Notes under the pieces: model-generated
The model's database searches: none
Seen by the model: the letters and a program-made list of their open reading frames with translations, nothing else
Told to the model about the DNA's origin: nothing
Part shown: positions 1 to 7,988 of the stretch, one piece after another
How the letters are laid out: each line of letters opens with the position of its first letter
Position numbering within the stretch: position 1 is the first letter of the stretch
Origin: UBA5336 sp039818165
Lineage (GTDB): Bacteria > Pseudomonadota > Alphaproteobacteria > Caulobacterales > Hyphomonadaceae
NCBI GenBank assembly: GCA_039818165.1
Contig: JBCBUL010000004.1
Coordinates: forward strand, 62,001 to 126,000
Direction: 5' to 3'
DNA length: 64,000 nt
Translations under genes and position numbers: made by a program

Positions 1-881
1 CGCGATCCCATACCGCGCAAACGATACGGCTCGTCGGTGATATTTATTCCCTTGGCGAAAACCTGCTTACCCAAACTGTCCTTCAGGAAGGACACCCCCC
101 GCGCGATCGAAGGACCCGCGATCGCCCCGATCAGAGTGCCGAGGACGCTTGATGAAAGCCGACGGTCATAGATGACAGCCGCTTTTTGGGTGGCCACTTT
201 CTGGGGAGACAACCGTGCGACGGTGCGTTCCCCCGCGATACGGCCGATTTCCTCGGGCGATGGCATATCTTCCAGATAGCGCGCGCTTCGGCTCTCATAA
301 TCGCGCTCCATCTTGCCATCAGCTTCCGCAACGGCGGCAAGCCCAAGCCCGGTGCTGGACGACACTTTGTGCGAAGCAAATCCATTTGTTGCCGCCAGCC
401 AACGGCGCGTACGCGACCATCCATTGCCGCAACTGGCGACCTGTTTGACGCCATCCACAGACAAAGCGGCCGCTTCCGCTTCCAGAGCCGCCTCTTCCAG
501 AGCAGCGTCGTCAACGTCTACATCACCGTCCAGATCAAGCTCACGAAACGCCCCTTCCAAATCCTCAGCAGGGGCGAGTCCACAATGGGGGTCTTCCGGA
601 GCGACTCGCGCCATGGCAACGCATCGCTCTGTCAGAGCTGTTAGCCCATCTGGCGAAAGGTCCGAGCCTGATACGTGGGCCATGCGCTGGCCGAAAAAGC
701 AGCGCAGGGACAGTCCTTGGGACTCAGCACGCTCGATTGTCTCCAGCTTGCTGTCATGCACGGCAATGCTCACGCCCTCAGAGGTAGCAAGCCTGACATC
801 AGCATCGCTGGCACCGGCCTGGGTGCATGCGGTCAAAACAGTTTGCAGGAGGTCTGCGGGGTCGGTTTGAAAATCACACAT
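1..881 (-). CDS. pmbA: TldE/PmbA-family metalloprotease subunit, N-terminal part
   Basis: The gene runs off the left edge, so only about the first 293 residues are present. The reading frame opens at ATG 879-881 (MCDFQTDPAD) and stays open to position 1. The stretch with SSSVLGTLIGAIAGPSIARG, followed by SFLKDSLGKQVF and DEPYRLRGMGS, is typical of the TldD/TldE(PmbA) family. In that family TldD and TldE form a heterodimer that degrades unfolded peptides and matures microcins in the cytoplasm; TldE lacks the metal site. The protein starts with a family-like alternating helix/strand region (ASDADVRLATSEGVSIAVHD). Full-length relatives are about 450 residues, so about a third is missing. I prefer PmbA/TldE over TldD from the sequence near the left edge, but the diagnostic C-terminus is outside the window. 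Confidence 0.85.
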   Translation of the reverse strand, partial: MCDFQTDPADLLQTVLTACTQAGASDADVRLATSEGVSIAVHDSKLETIERAESQGLSLRCFFGQRMAHVSGSDLSPDGLTALTERCVAMARVAPEDPHCGLAPAEDLEGAFRELDLDGDVDVDDAALEEAALEAEAAALSVDGVKQVASCGNGWSRTRRWLAATNGFASHKVSSSTGLGLAAVAEADGKMERDYESRSARYLEDMPSPEEIGRIAGERTVARLSPQKVATQKAAVIYDRRLSSSVLGTLIGAIAGPSIARGVSFLKDSLGKQVFAKGINITDEPYRLRGMGS

Positions 882-919
882 GCTTCAAGACTTGGACCAG
901 CCATGGGCCAGGCGCAAGC

Positions 920-1306
920 TCAGGTAACGGCTAGGTAGATCAAACCACCCGCCATACCCAGCAGGCACACCCAGGTGAGTGCCGTCCCGATCTGCCGACC
1001 GATGATCACACCGCCGCCAAACCCCCAAGCATGGGCAAGCCGCGCGAACGTGAATGCACCACCAGCGGCATGAAGCGCCCAGAGCGGAGCTCCCAGCAGT
1101 GCAAGGGCAACCAAAGCTGCGACGGCAACCGGCACATACTCTGACGCGTTGGCGTGGACACGAATGGCCAATGCCAATTCGGGATGACCGCCGTCTCCGA
1201 TAGACGTCTTCGTTTTGCGCCGCTGCCCCACAACCCGAAAGGCAAGTACGATCAGGATCAGTATGTTCAGGCCAGTATAGAGCCCTGCCGCCTCAAGTGC
1301 CGTCAT
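920..1306 (-). CDS. MAPEG-family integral membrane protein
   Basis: A 128-residue protein with four hydrophobic segments, at about residues 5-25, 55-75, 78-95 and 105-127. Between the first two lies a polar stretch with RVVGQRRKTKTSIGDGG and then ELALAIRVHANASEYVP. The R-x-H-x-N-x-x-E-x-x-P motif is the signature of the MAPEG family (membrane-associated proteins in eicosanoid and glutathione metabolism), whose eukaryotic members are glutathione-dependent. The bacterial substrate is generally unknown. It lies 21 bases downstream of the small membrane protein at 1328-1603, on the same strand, which suggests co-transcription. The start ATG (1304-1306) gives the usual family length. Confidence 0.85.
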   Translation of the reverse strand: MTALEAAGLYTGLNILILIVLAFRVVGQRRKTKTSIGDGGHPELALAIRVHANASEYVPVAVAALVALALLGAPLWALHAAGGAFTFARLAHAWGFGGGVIIGRQIGTALTWVCLLGMAGGLIYLAVT

Positions 1307-1327
1307 GGTGTCGATCCAAACGCGCCT

Positions 1328-1603
1328 TTAATTGTCCATACGCGCGTCGGGAAGGCGGTCATTAATGTCATCACGAATATCCAGAAGCGTAACGATCAGA
1401 CCGCAGATCAGACTCGCGGCGATCCAGCCGGCGAAAGAAAATACGAGAAAGTCGATGATCTGGGCCAGGGCGCCGGACAGACCCAGCACTTCTCCGCTCC
1501 AGGCTCCAGCATTGTAGATACCCAAGCCAATACCACCCACAATCACAGCCACGTAAGCGACATAGACCATGGTCCGGAAGCTGTTGATGATGAAGAACTT
1601 CAT
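1328..1603 (-). CDS. small membrane protein of unknown function, two predicted helices
   Basis: A 91-residue protein starting MKFFIINSFRTMVYVAYVAV. It has one hydrophobic segment at about residues 10-32 and a second at about 42-72, the latter rich in Leu, Ile and Ala. The C-terminus is charged and acidic (LDIRDDINDRLPDARMDN). I do not recognise a family. It sits between the lipoprotein gene at 1632-1934 and the MAPEG gene, with short gaps on both sides and the same strand, so it may belong to a small envelope operon. There are no cysteines or obvious catalytic motifs. That it is a real gene is supported by its hydrophobicity pattern, a plausible start and the tight packing. Confidence 0.6.
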   Translation of the reverse strand: MKFFIINSFRTMVYVAYVAVIVGGIGLGIYNAGAWSGEVLGLSGALAQIIDFLVFSFAGWIAASLICGLIVTLLDIRDDINDRLPDARMDN

Positions 1604-1631
1604 TGTACTACCTCATTCAGGCTCTTCTGAA

Positions 1632-1934
1632 CTATTCAAGATTGAGTGGGGAACACTCTAGGGCAGCTTCGAGCATGAAGGCACCTAGTTCGCCTTGTTG
1701 TTGTACAGAAAGCTGCTCCAGCGAGTCATCGTTGGACTTGGCGGCCTCAACCATCGCGTCATAGAGCTGAGGCTCCATGTCGGCCTTTGCCTTATCAGCC
1801 ATGCATTCACTGGTGTTCGCATCGATGCCGGCTTCCTGAAAGGCTGACAACATTGCCTGGCGATCTCCGCCATCACCGCATGCGCACAATCCAAGGATAG
1901 CCGCAGCGGCCAATAAACTGCTTCGAAGTGTCAT
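1632..1934 (-). CDS. small lipoprotein, unknown function
   Basis: I place the start at the internal ATG 1932-1934 (MTLRSSLLAAAAILGLCAC), because this gives a textbook lipoprotein signal: a basic N-terminus, a hydrophobic core and an LCAC lipobox with the lipidated Cys at residue 19. An upstream in-frame start at 1976 would put 14 polar residues in front of the signal. The mature part, about 82 residues, is polar and helical, with two further cysteines (SECMADKAKADM and ALECSPLNLE) that could pair after export. The fold is not recognised. It is predicted to sit in the envelope, and its neighbours on both sides are also small envelope-type genes. Confidence 0.6.
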   Translation of the reverse strand: MTLRSSLLAAAAILGLCACGDGGDRQAMLSAFQEAGIDANTSECMADKAKADMEPQLYDAMVEAAKSNDDSLEQLSVQQQGELGAFMLEAALECSPLNLE

Positions 1935-2008
1935 GGACGACCTTCCAAAATCTCCCCGTGCAGCATCGTTTCCCATGAATTCAATGATGTGACCAGCAGA
2001 AAAGACCG

Positions 2009-2704
2009 CTACTCCCGGCGCAACAGACGATCAATGTTGAGGCGTGACTCAAAGGTCTCAAGAAAGGCGGCCTTTACGTCCAGGCGGTCATAGTCTTCGC
2101 GCACCCAATCGAGAAAGGGTTTTGGTGTCTGCGCATTAAAGCGGCGATAGGCGTCGAAAAAGAAGTCAAGCATCCCCGTCTTGCCTTGTTTCACATGAAG
2201 ATATTTCAGTGAGAGCTGCCCGGTCGCCGTATCGAAATCGGCACCTTGCCGAAACAGCATATAGAAGACACTCATGATCCCGGCCCGGTCCGCGCCAGAC
2301 TTGCAGTGCATCAAGGCAGGATACTTGATGGTCTCGAACAGGTCCTTCGCTCCGAAGATGGCGTCAACGGTTGGCGTGTCTCGCGAGAAGACCTGGAAAT
2401 CGACGAGGTCAACGCCGTGGGCCGCGCACGCTTCCTTCTCGAGCAGATAGTACCCCCGCGTACTGACGCCCCGCAGGTTAATGATCGTTTTGATGCCCCG
2501 TTCGCGGACATGGGCCTCGATGTGTTCCGGAGAGGGCTGATTGGAGCGCCACATCTCCGGCGAGATCTGATGCAGGTTCTGAAACCGGAGGCGCAGGAAG
2601 CCATGGTCTCCCCACATCAGTTCATTGCGTGCGCGCCGGCGCCCCTCAAGTGTCGAAAGGTTGGCGGCCACATGCGGGCGTTTTTTCTTGCGCAGTTTCA
2701 CCAT
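2009..2704 (-). CDS. dual-specificity/tyrosine phosphatase-like protein
   Basis: About 231 residues from the preferred start ATG 2702-2704 (MVKLRKKKRP). The catalytic loop of cysteine phosphatases is intact: HCKSGADRAG, with Cys134 as nucleophile and Arg140 for phosphate binding (C-x5-R). Before it, RGIKTIINLRG and the strand VDLVDFQVFSRDTPT resemble the atypical dual-specificity phosphatase fold, in which an Asp of the latter region often acts as general acid. The N-terminus is strongly basic. An in-frame start further upstream (2755) would overlap the next gene. The substrate cannot be inferred. Bacterial members act on phosphotyrosine, polyphosphate or lipids. Confidence 0.75.
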   Translation of the reverse strand: MVKLRKKKRPHVAANLSTLEGRRRARNELMWGDHGFLRLRFQNLHQISPEMWRSNQPSPEHIEAHVRERGIKTIINLRGVSTRGYYLLEKEACAAHGVDLVDFQVFSRDTPTVDAIFGAKDLFETIKYPALMHCKSGADRAGIMSVFYMLFRQGADFDTATGQLSLKYLHVKQGKTGMLDFFFDAYRRFNAQTPKPFLDWVREDYDRLDVKAAFLETFESRLNIDRLLRRE

Positions 2705-2751
2705 GGGCGCTGGGTAGTAGCGCAGGCACACGCTGGCAAGCAGAAGCGCTG

Positions 2752-3441
2752 TCAAAAAGGCCTGGCAACGGAGATCACGACACTGCTTTCTTCGAAGCGA
2801 CCGCTGAATTCTTCCCGGTAAGCGATCCCAAAATCCGCAAGCGTGTGGCGAAAGAGAAGTCCGGCTTCATATTTGTCAGAGCGGGACGACTCGCTGCCCC
2901 GCTCAATCCAAATCTGGTTGGTGACGTAGAGATCGCGGTAGATTTCTCGGCCCGCTCCGATTTCAAGTCGGTCGCGCCAGCACCCTTCCCCGTGGACCCG
3001 CGTGGCCACATCCGCAAATCCATACCATCGCGCGCCATCCAAACGGCCGCTGGCACCACCGGTCAAGCGCGCTTCACCACCAACCTGATCGCATCCTCGA
3101 ACGCCGCCGATAGCGGCGCCATAAACCGCGCCCACTTCAACTGACACAAGCGCAGTTTCACGCCGCCAAAGATCCCTGCGTAAGGTCGCCCGATAGCCAT
3201 CCCGGCTGAAATCCCGAGCATCCACAAAATCAACCCGTTCAGCCTTCGCAGTGAGTGTCCAGCGATCTGTCAGCCCATACTCACCATAGACATCCATACG
3301 GCGCGCATCGAGGCCTTCCACGGTCTCCGCTGCCAAAGATACACGCCCGTAGAACTCGCCTGGATCGCGAAGCCACGGCCCGGCCTCGGCCATATCAGCC
3401 GCGATAGTTGCCGCAAAACTCCCCAACCATAGTCCCCGCAT
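2752..3441 (-). CDS. putative outer membrane beta-barrel protein
   Basis: About 229 residues from ATG 3439-3441 (MRGLWLGSFAATIAADMAEA), which provides a short signal-peptide-like N-terminus. The rest alternates polar and hydrophobic residues with repeated aromatic girdles (DVYGEYGLTDRWTLTAKAER, GRLDGARWYGFADVATRV), ending in SVVISVARPF. A C-terminal Phe preceded by alternating residues is the usual recognition signal for the outer-membrane assembly machinery. Only two cysteines are visible (GVRGCDQVGG and GEGCWRD). No family assignment is possible by eye; related proteins are annotated as hypothetical. An upstream in-frame start at 3513 exists but disrupts the signal peptide. It lies just downstream of the MarR gene, on the same strand. 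Confidence 0.5.
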   Translation of the reverse strand: MRGLWLGSFAATIAADMAEAGPWLRDPGEFYGRVSLAAETVEGLDARRMDVYGEYGLTDRWTLTAKAERVDFVDARDFSRDGYRATLRRDLWRRETALVSVEVGAVYGAAIGGVRGCDQVGGEARLTGGASGRLDGARWYGFADVATRVHGEGCWRDRLEIGAGREIYRDLYVTNQIWIERGSESSRSDKYEAGLLFRHTLADFGIAYREEFSGRFEESSVVISVARPF

Positions 3442-3554
3442 GTGCTCATCTATGCTCACGCAGGGCGAGAAATCAATCTCATCACACGCCTGGAACGCAA
3501 ACGCCCCCACCACGCGGAGTGGCAGGGGCGTTGGACTTGAACTTGAGGGCTAAC

Positions 3555-4058
3555 CTAGAGGCGGTAGCGGATCTGGTCGGACCAAAAGCGCTCAAGACGC
3601 GACAATGCCTTGTTGAGCTGGGACAGATCCGTGGGGCGAACGCTGGCTGTTGGCTCAAGGGCCGCTGCCTGCTTGTCGAACATCGCCGAAACACGCAGAC
3701 GAACCTTTTTGCCGCGCTCTGTCAGTTTCAGGTGTACTGCACGCTTGTCCGAATTGGAGCGGCGTTGCTCGAGATACCCGCCCTCTTGAAGTTTCTTGAT
3801 GTTGTAGGAGAGGCTCGTGCCTGCAAACGCACCGCGTGCACGCAGGGCCGATGCCGGGGTTTCGGTCTCGCCGATTTCGTAGAGCAGAAGCGCCTGAACT
3901 CCGGTCAGCGACCGTTCGCCACCACGCTCGAGGTCGTCCTTGACGACATCGTGCAGACGACGATGGGCCTGCTCAAGGAGAGACAGGGATTTAAGGAAAG
4001 ATTGTGCAACCGTGTTCGCAGTTTCCTGCGCCACGCCCGTTTCGATTGTCATGTCCAT
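3555..4058 (-). CDS. MarR-family transcriptional regulator (LdtR-like)
   Basis: About 167 residues starting MDMTIETG. The middle holds a winged helix-turn-helix: LTGVQALLLYEIGE, ALRARGAFAGTSLSYNIKKL as recognition region, then the wing LEQRRSNSDKRAVHLKLTERG. The preceding helix SLLEQAHRRLHDVVKDDLER and the phrase SYNIKKLQEGGYLEQRRS resemble the alphaproteobacterial LdtR subgroup, known to control L,D-transpeptidase and stress genes in Liberibacter relatives. That subgroup call is from memory and less sure than MarR itself. GTG codons at 4061 and 4064 and ATG 4052 are alternative starts. A perfect inverted repeat lies directly in front of the start, as expected for an autoregulated dimeric repressor. 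Confidence 0.85.
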   Translation of the reverse strand: MDMTIETGVAQETANTVAQSFLKSLSLLEQAHRRLHDVVKDDLERGGERSLTGVQALLLYEIGETETPASALRARGAFAGTSLSYNIKKLQEGGYLEQRRSNSDKRAVHLKLTERGKKVRLRVSAMFDKQAAALEPTASVRPTDLSQLNKALSRLERFWSDQIRYRL

Positions 4059-4060
4059 CA

Positions 4061-4089
4061 CCACTCAACTTTTGTTGTAGTTTGAGTGG
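4061..4089. promoter_or_regulatory. inverted repeat at the MarR gene start, candidate operator
   Basis: CCACTCAA at 4061-4068 and TTGAGTGG at 4082-4089 are perfect 8-base reverse complements separated by 13 bases. The repeat lies immediately upstream of the marR start codon and overlaps its ribosome-binding region. MarR proteins bind such palindromes as dimers, so autorepression is the natural reading. Binding itself is inference. Confidence 0.5.
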
Positions 4090-4211
4090 ATATACGCCGA
4101 GAGCCCTAAGATATTGATAACCGTAGCCGGGTGGGAAGTCGTCAACGTTAATATATTCGGTTATTCTTTAACTTCACTCACAAATTTCAAGCAAAGCTAG
4201 CCCTTCGCAGG

Positions 4212-5273
4212 TCAGTCGAACGTCAATTCGTTGTCTCCAAGGGACGCAAAGTATCTTGCAACATCATCCTCGCCCACATCTTCGATTTTTGAGGGTGTCC
4301 AGTTGGGCGAATTGTCTTTCTCAATAATCACAGCGCGCACGCCTTCCAGAAAATCGGGGCTTTGGACTTTCCGCCAGCCAATCCGGTACTCCATTGCCAT
4401 GTTGGCTTCAAAAGACTCCATACGCGCGCCTTCACGCAGCTGACGCAAAGCCACCTTCACGGTTTCAGGGGACTTCGTGGAAAGCGTCTCCAATTGTTTA
4501 ACCCCCCAATCTGACCCATCCGATTTTAGCGCTGCCACAATTTCCTCAACCGTGTCATGGCCGAAGCACGCCTGGATTCTCTCCATGTGTGGTTCGAAAC
4601 TTCCCGCGGGCACGGCATGGCAGGCTCGTGAGAGAATTTCGCCGACCATCTCAGCCGCGCCGCCGGAGTAGTCTGCCGTCAGAATCTGACGCTTCAGGTT
4701 CGGCAGTATTTCAGATGGCAGGAAGTGCGTCGCAATCTTGGCAGCAGCAACATCAAGCCCCTTCAATCGGGCACCGGTCAGCGCGAGCCAGGTTCCCAAG
4801 TGCCCCCTCAAGCGCGGCAGCAACCACCCTCCCCCCACATCCGGAAACAGGCCGATACCGGTTTCTGGCATAGCGAAGGTTGTTCGCTCTGTTGCGACAC
4901 GGTGTGTGCCGTGGACCGAGAGGCCGACCCCGCCGCCCATCGTGATCCCATCCATCAGGGCAAGAACGGGCTTCGGAAATCGCTTGATGGCAACATTCAT
5001 CGCGTATTCGGCAGCGAAGAAAGCGCGCGCCTCATTTGCGTCCCCGGCCCCGCTGGTCGCCAACATGCGGATGTCGCCGCCCGCGCAGAAGCCCCGAGTG
5101 CCCTCTGCATGGTCGATCATGACCAATCCAACGGACGAGTCGTCGCGCCAGATCTTCAAGGTAGCCAGAATGCGCTCACACATCGGCAGATTGAGCGCGT
5201 GCAACGCTTCCGAACGATTGAGCGTGATGCGCCCAACGGCGCCCTCCTGGGCTAAAAGTACGGGCTGTGACAC
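4212..5273 (-). CDS. 3-hydroxyisobutyryl-CoA hydrolase (enoyl-CoA hydratase family)
   Basis: About 353 residues. Enzymes of this type (HIBCH, EC 3.1.2.4) hydrolyse 3-hydroxyisobutyryl-CoA in valine degradation. The crotonase fold is evident: GRITLNRSEALHALNL, the oxyanion-hole region RGFCAGGDIRML, MDGITMGGGVGLS and ERTTFAMPETGIGLFPDVGG, with the Glu and Asp used by HIBCH. The C-terminal helical part (NFxM-like MAMEYRIGWRKV, DFLEGVRAVIIEKDNSPNW) is the HIBCH-specific extension. I chose GTG 5271-5273, since AAAGGG lies about nine bases upstream. An ATG at 5372 would overlap the upstream gene by about 70 bases. Only 28 bases separate it from the dioxygenase gene, so it is probably the last gene of an operon with the acyl-CoA dehydrogenase. 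Confidence 0.88.
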   Translation of the reverse strand: MSQPVLLAQEGAVGRITLNRSEALHALNLPMCERILATLKIWRDDSSVGLVMIDHAEGTRGFCAGGDIRMLATSGAGDANEARAFFAAEYAMNVAIKRFPKPVLALMDGITMGGGVGLSVHGTHRVATERTTFAMPETGIGLFPDVGGGWLLPRLRGHLGTWLALTGARLKGLDVAAAKIATHFLPSEILPNLKRQILTADYSGGAAEMVGEILSRACHAVPAGSFEPHMERIQACFGHDTVEEIVAALKSDGSDWGVKQLETLSTKSPETVKVALRQLREGARMESFEANMAMEYRIGWRKVQSPDFLEGVRAVIIEKDNSPNWTPSKIEDVGEDDVARYFASLGDNELTFD

Positions 5274-5301
5274 AAGCAGGACCCTTTGTAGGACTAAGCC
5301 G

Positions 5302-6147
5302 TCAGGCCGCGCTGAGTGCGCACCCTTCAATCGTGATCCGATGCATGATTCGGCGCTGGCCGTGATAGTCATTCATCGCCCAGTGCCATGTCGAGCGGTT
5401 GTCCCACATGGCCACGGACCCGTCCTTCCAAACGAATCTGTGGTGAAAGTCCCCCTGGAAGCAGTGGGCAAACAGTTTTGCCAGAAGCGGCATGGACTGT
5501 TCACGTGTCATGCCCTCGAATCTCACCGTGAATGCAGGGTTCACATACAAGGCCTTCTTGCCACTGTCGGGATGGGTGATGACCACCGGATGCACGACGT
5601 CATCAAGCGTATCTGCAACATCTGCATTTTGGATCCGATCGCCGCCTGCATCGGTTTGCTTGTAAAGCGTGTCAGCACCTGCCCCGAATATGTGTTTGCC
5701 CGAGTGAACCGCGTTCAGTCCCTCGATCTCCGCTTTCGTTTCGGCGTCCAGAGTGTCGTAAGCTGAATACATTGAGGCGAACATTGTGTCGCCACCGCTT
5801 TCCGGCAGCTCGCGCGCCACGAGCACTGATCCGAGGGCCGGCTCCAGATCATAGGAGTGGTCCGTGTGCCAGCCGCCCCCGATATTGTCGCGCTGATCAG
5901 GCTCTTTCGCGACCATGGCGATCTCGGGATGCTCAGGGTGTGCGGCGAAAAAGCGGTTGATATTGATTGGCCCAAAGGCACTGGCAAAGGCGATGTGATC
6001 GTCCTCACTCAGCGACTGGTCGCGAAAAAAGATCACGCCATGGTCAGCGAGCGCTTTTCTAATGGCAACGAGCTCCGCCTCGCCCGCCTGTTTCAGATCC
6101 ACGCCGGTGATCTCTGCGCCGACACCTTCAAGTTCTTTGATGTCCAT
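5302..6147 (-). CDS. TauD/TfdA-family Fe(II)/2-oxoglutarate dioxygenase
   Basis: A 281-residue protein from ATG 6145-6147, which is preceded by GGGAGG at good spacing; an in-frame ATG nine codons earlier lacks this. The iron ligands of the family are in place: His94 and Asp96 in GWHTDHSY and His255 in RSTWHWAM, with the 2-oxoglutarate-binding arginines in GQRRIMHR. The overall length matches taurine dioxygenase. TauD relatives hydroxylate taurine, 2,4-D, sulfates and other acids, and the real substrate cannot be read here. There is no tauABC transporter nearby. Instead the gene lies between the isobutyryl-CoA dehydrogenase and 3-hydroxyisobutyryl-CoA hydrolase genes, so its substrate may be a branched-chain or related acid. 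Confidence 0.85.
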   Translation of the reverse strand: MDIKELEGVGAEITGVDLKQAGEAELVAIRKALADHGVIFFRDQSLSEDDHIAFASAFGPININRFFAAHPEHPEIAMVAKEPDQRDNIGGGWHTDHSYDLEPALGSVLVARELPESGGDTMFASMYSAYDTLDAETKAEIEGLNAVHSGKHIFGAGADTLYKQTDAGGDRIQNADVADTLDDVVHPVVITHPDSGKKALYVNPAFTVRFEGMTREQSMPLLAKLFAHCFQGDFHHRFVWKDGSVAMWDNRSTWHWAMNDYHGQRRIMHRITIEGCALSAA

Positions 6148-6246
6148 ATTATTTTCCTCCCGCGCCATTTTCAAAGGCTGCCCTGCTGAAAGGGTCTGAA
6201 GGAAACATGGCGCAAGTATCAGGCCGGGTCAAAACCCTATGAGACG

Positions 6247-7386
6247 CTAGGCCTGAAGCATATCGCGGGAAATGATGACGCGCATGATCTCGTTCGTGCC
6301 TTCAAGGATCTGGTGCACCCGCAAATCGCGCACAATTTGCTCAACGCCATAGTCGGCCAGATAACCATAGCCCCCATGAATTTGCAGCGCCTCATTGGCA
6401 ACCTTGAACCCCGTATCGGTCACAAAGCGCTTTGCCATCGCACACCACCGCGTCGCGTCTGGGCTTTTTCCATCCAGTCTCGCCGCAGCTTCATACAGCA
6501 TGACCCGCGCGGCCTGAAGCTCGGTTTCCATGTCAGCGAGCTTGAACTGGACAGACTGGAACTTCGCCAATGGCTGGCCGAACTGCTCACGCTCCTTTGC
6601 GTACTCAATGGCCTTATCAAGCGCGAGTTGCGCTCCACCGAGGCTACAGGCCGCGATGTTCAAGCGCCCGCCATCAAGGCCCGCCATGGCAAATCGAAAG
6701 CCATGGCCTTCCTCGCCCATACGATTGGCAACGGGGATGCGCGCATTATCGAAAAGGACCTGCCGGGTTGGCTGCGACTTCCAGCCCATTTTCTTTTCAT
6801 TCGCCCCAAAAGAGAGACCGGGCGTATCTTTTGGAACAATGAAAGCCGAGACCCCGCGCGCACCCTCGTCAGAGGTACGCGCCATGACGACATAAACATC
6901 TGACGTTCCCGCCCCGGATATGAACTGTTTGGAACCATTCAGGACGTAGTGGTCACCTTCACATACGGCTCGGGTTTTCATCGCTGCAGCGTTGGACCCG
7001 GACGACGGCTCCGTCAGGCAATAGCTCGCAATCAGCTCCATGGAGGTCAGCTTTGGCAGCCACTGGGTCCTCTGCTCATCACTGCCGAAGGTCTCGATCA
7101 TCCAGCTTGCCATATTGTGGATGGAGATGAACGCCGCCGTGGACACGTCCCCGTAGGAAAGCTGTTCAAAGATCAGCACAGCATCCAGGCGCGTCAGCCC
7201 AGAACCACCGTTTTGCTCATTCAGATAGATCCCGGCAAAGCCAAGTTCGGCGGCGGATTTTATCACATCGACAGGGAAGTGGCTGTCCTCATCCCAACGC
7301 GACGAATAGGGCCGGAGTTGCTCCATGGCGAAGCGGCCCGCCATCTCTCGGATCATGACTTGTTCATCGGACATGGGGGCTGTCAT
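6247..7386 (-). CDS. acyl-CoA dehydrogenase, probably isobutyryl-CoA dehydrogenase
   Basis: A 379-residue flavoenzyme from ATG 7384-7386 (MTAPMSDEQV). Family signatures are present: CLTEPSSGSNAAAMKTRA and WKSQPTRQVLFDNARIP around the flavin/substrate site, RLNIAACSLGGAQ, and the C-terminal ALQIHGGYGYLADYGVEQ with ILEGTNEI, whose Glu is the catalytic base in this subgroup. The pattern and length match isobutyryl-CoA dehydrogenase (ACAD8 type), which fits the neighbouring 3-hydroxyisobutyryl-CoA hydrolase in the valine pathway. Short-branched or other acyl-CoA substrates remain possible. Electrons would go to the electron-transfer flavoprotein encoded at 49.8-51.5 kb. An earlier in-frame start at 7449 would overlap the divergent acetyltransferase start. 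Confidence 0.88.
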   Translation of the reverse strand: MTAPMSDEQVMIREMAGRFAMEQLRPYSSRWDEDSHFPVDVIKSAAELGFAGIYLNEQNGGSGLTRLDAVLIFEQLSYGDVSTAAFISIHNMASWMIETFGSDEQRTQWLPKLTSMELIASYCLTEPSSGSNAAAMKTRAVCEGDHYVLNGSKQFISGAGTSDVYVVMARTSDEGARGVSAFIVPKDTPGLSFGANEKKMGWKSQPTRQVLFDNARIPVANRMGEEGHGFRFAMAGLDGGRLNIAACSLGGAQLALDKAIEYAKEREQFGQPLAKFQSVQFKLADMETELQAARVMLYEAAARLDGKSPDATRWCAMAKRFVTDTGFKVANEALQIHGGYGYLADYGVEQIVRDLRVHQILEGTNEIMRVIISRDMLQA

Positions 7387-7448
7387 TGGATTGCATCCCG
7401 GATTCGCGTACACAGACCGTCCAGATGCCACATGAGGAGGCAGGGTCA

Positions 7449-7988
7449 ATGCGGCGCGTGCCCCAAGGCTACACCATCACCCGGGCAGATGCGACGGATG
7501 TGCCGGCGCTCATTGCGGTGAATATTGCGAGTGACACCCTGTTTGCAGACACCGGCCTGATCAAGCCTGAAGACTTGGGTGACCATGTTCCAGAAAGTGT
7601 GCTTCTGGATGCCATCCACGCACGAGATGTTTTTGTCATGCGCTGGGGCGAAGTGGGAACCGTTGTGGGTTTTACACTGACATCAGTGAGAGGTGGAACT
7701 CTCTATCTGGATCAGATCAGTGTGCACCCGGACCATGGCCAAAAGGGTCTGGGACGAGCACTTATGCATCGCTTGCTGGAAGATGGGCGCGAGCGCGGCT
7801 TCAAGACACTCACCCTGTCGACGTTCAAGGATGTGCCGTGGAACGGCCCCTTCTATCGCTCTCTCGGATTCCGCGAGATCGCTTCTGAGAAACTTACAGA
7901 CTGGATGCGCGACCTTGAAGCTGCCCAGGCTGAAAACCTGGACATCTCCAAACGCTGCTTCATGCGAAAGCGCCTGCGCTGGCTCTAG
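7449..7988 (+). CDS. GNAT-family N-acetyltransferase
   Basis: A 179-residue protein from ATG 7449, which has GAGGAGG just upstream; an in-frame ATG at 7386 lacks a good site and would overlap the divergent dehydrogenase gene. The acetyl-CoA-binding core is clear: LYLDQISVHPDHGQKGLGRA forms strand beta4 and the Q/R-x-x-G-x-G/A loop, followed by ALMHRLLEDGRERGF and the C-terminal signature NGPFYRSLGFREI. The substrate is not predictable. The gene is transcribed away from the acyl-CoA dehydrogenase with about 60 bases between starts, and its 3' end overlaps the convergent TIR gene by four bases. Confidence 0.82.
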   Translation: MRRVPQGYTITRADATDVPALIAVNIASDTLFADTGLIKPEDLGDHVPESVLLDAIHARDVFVMRWGEVGTVVGFTLTSVRGGTLYLDQISVHPDHGQKGLGRALMHRLLEDGRERGFKTLTLSTFKDVPWNGPFYRSLGFREIASEKLTDWMRDLEAAQAENLDISKRCFMRKRLRWL

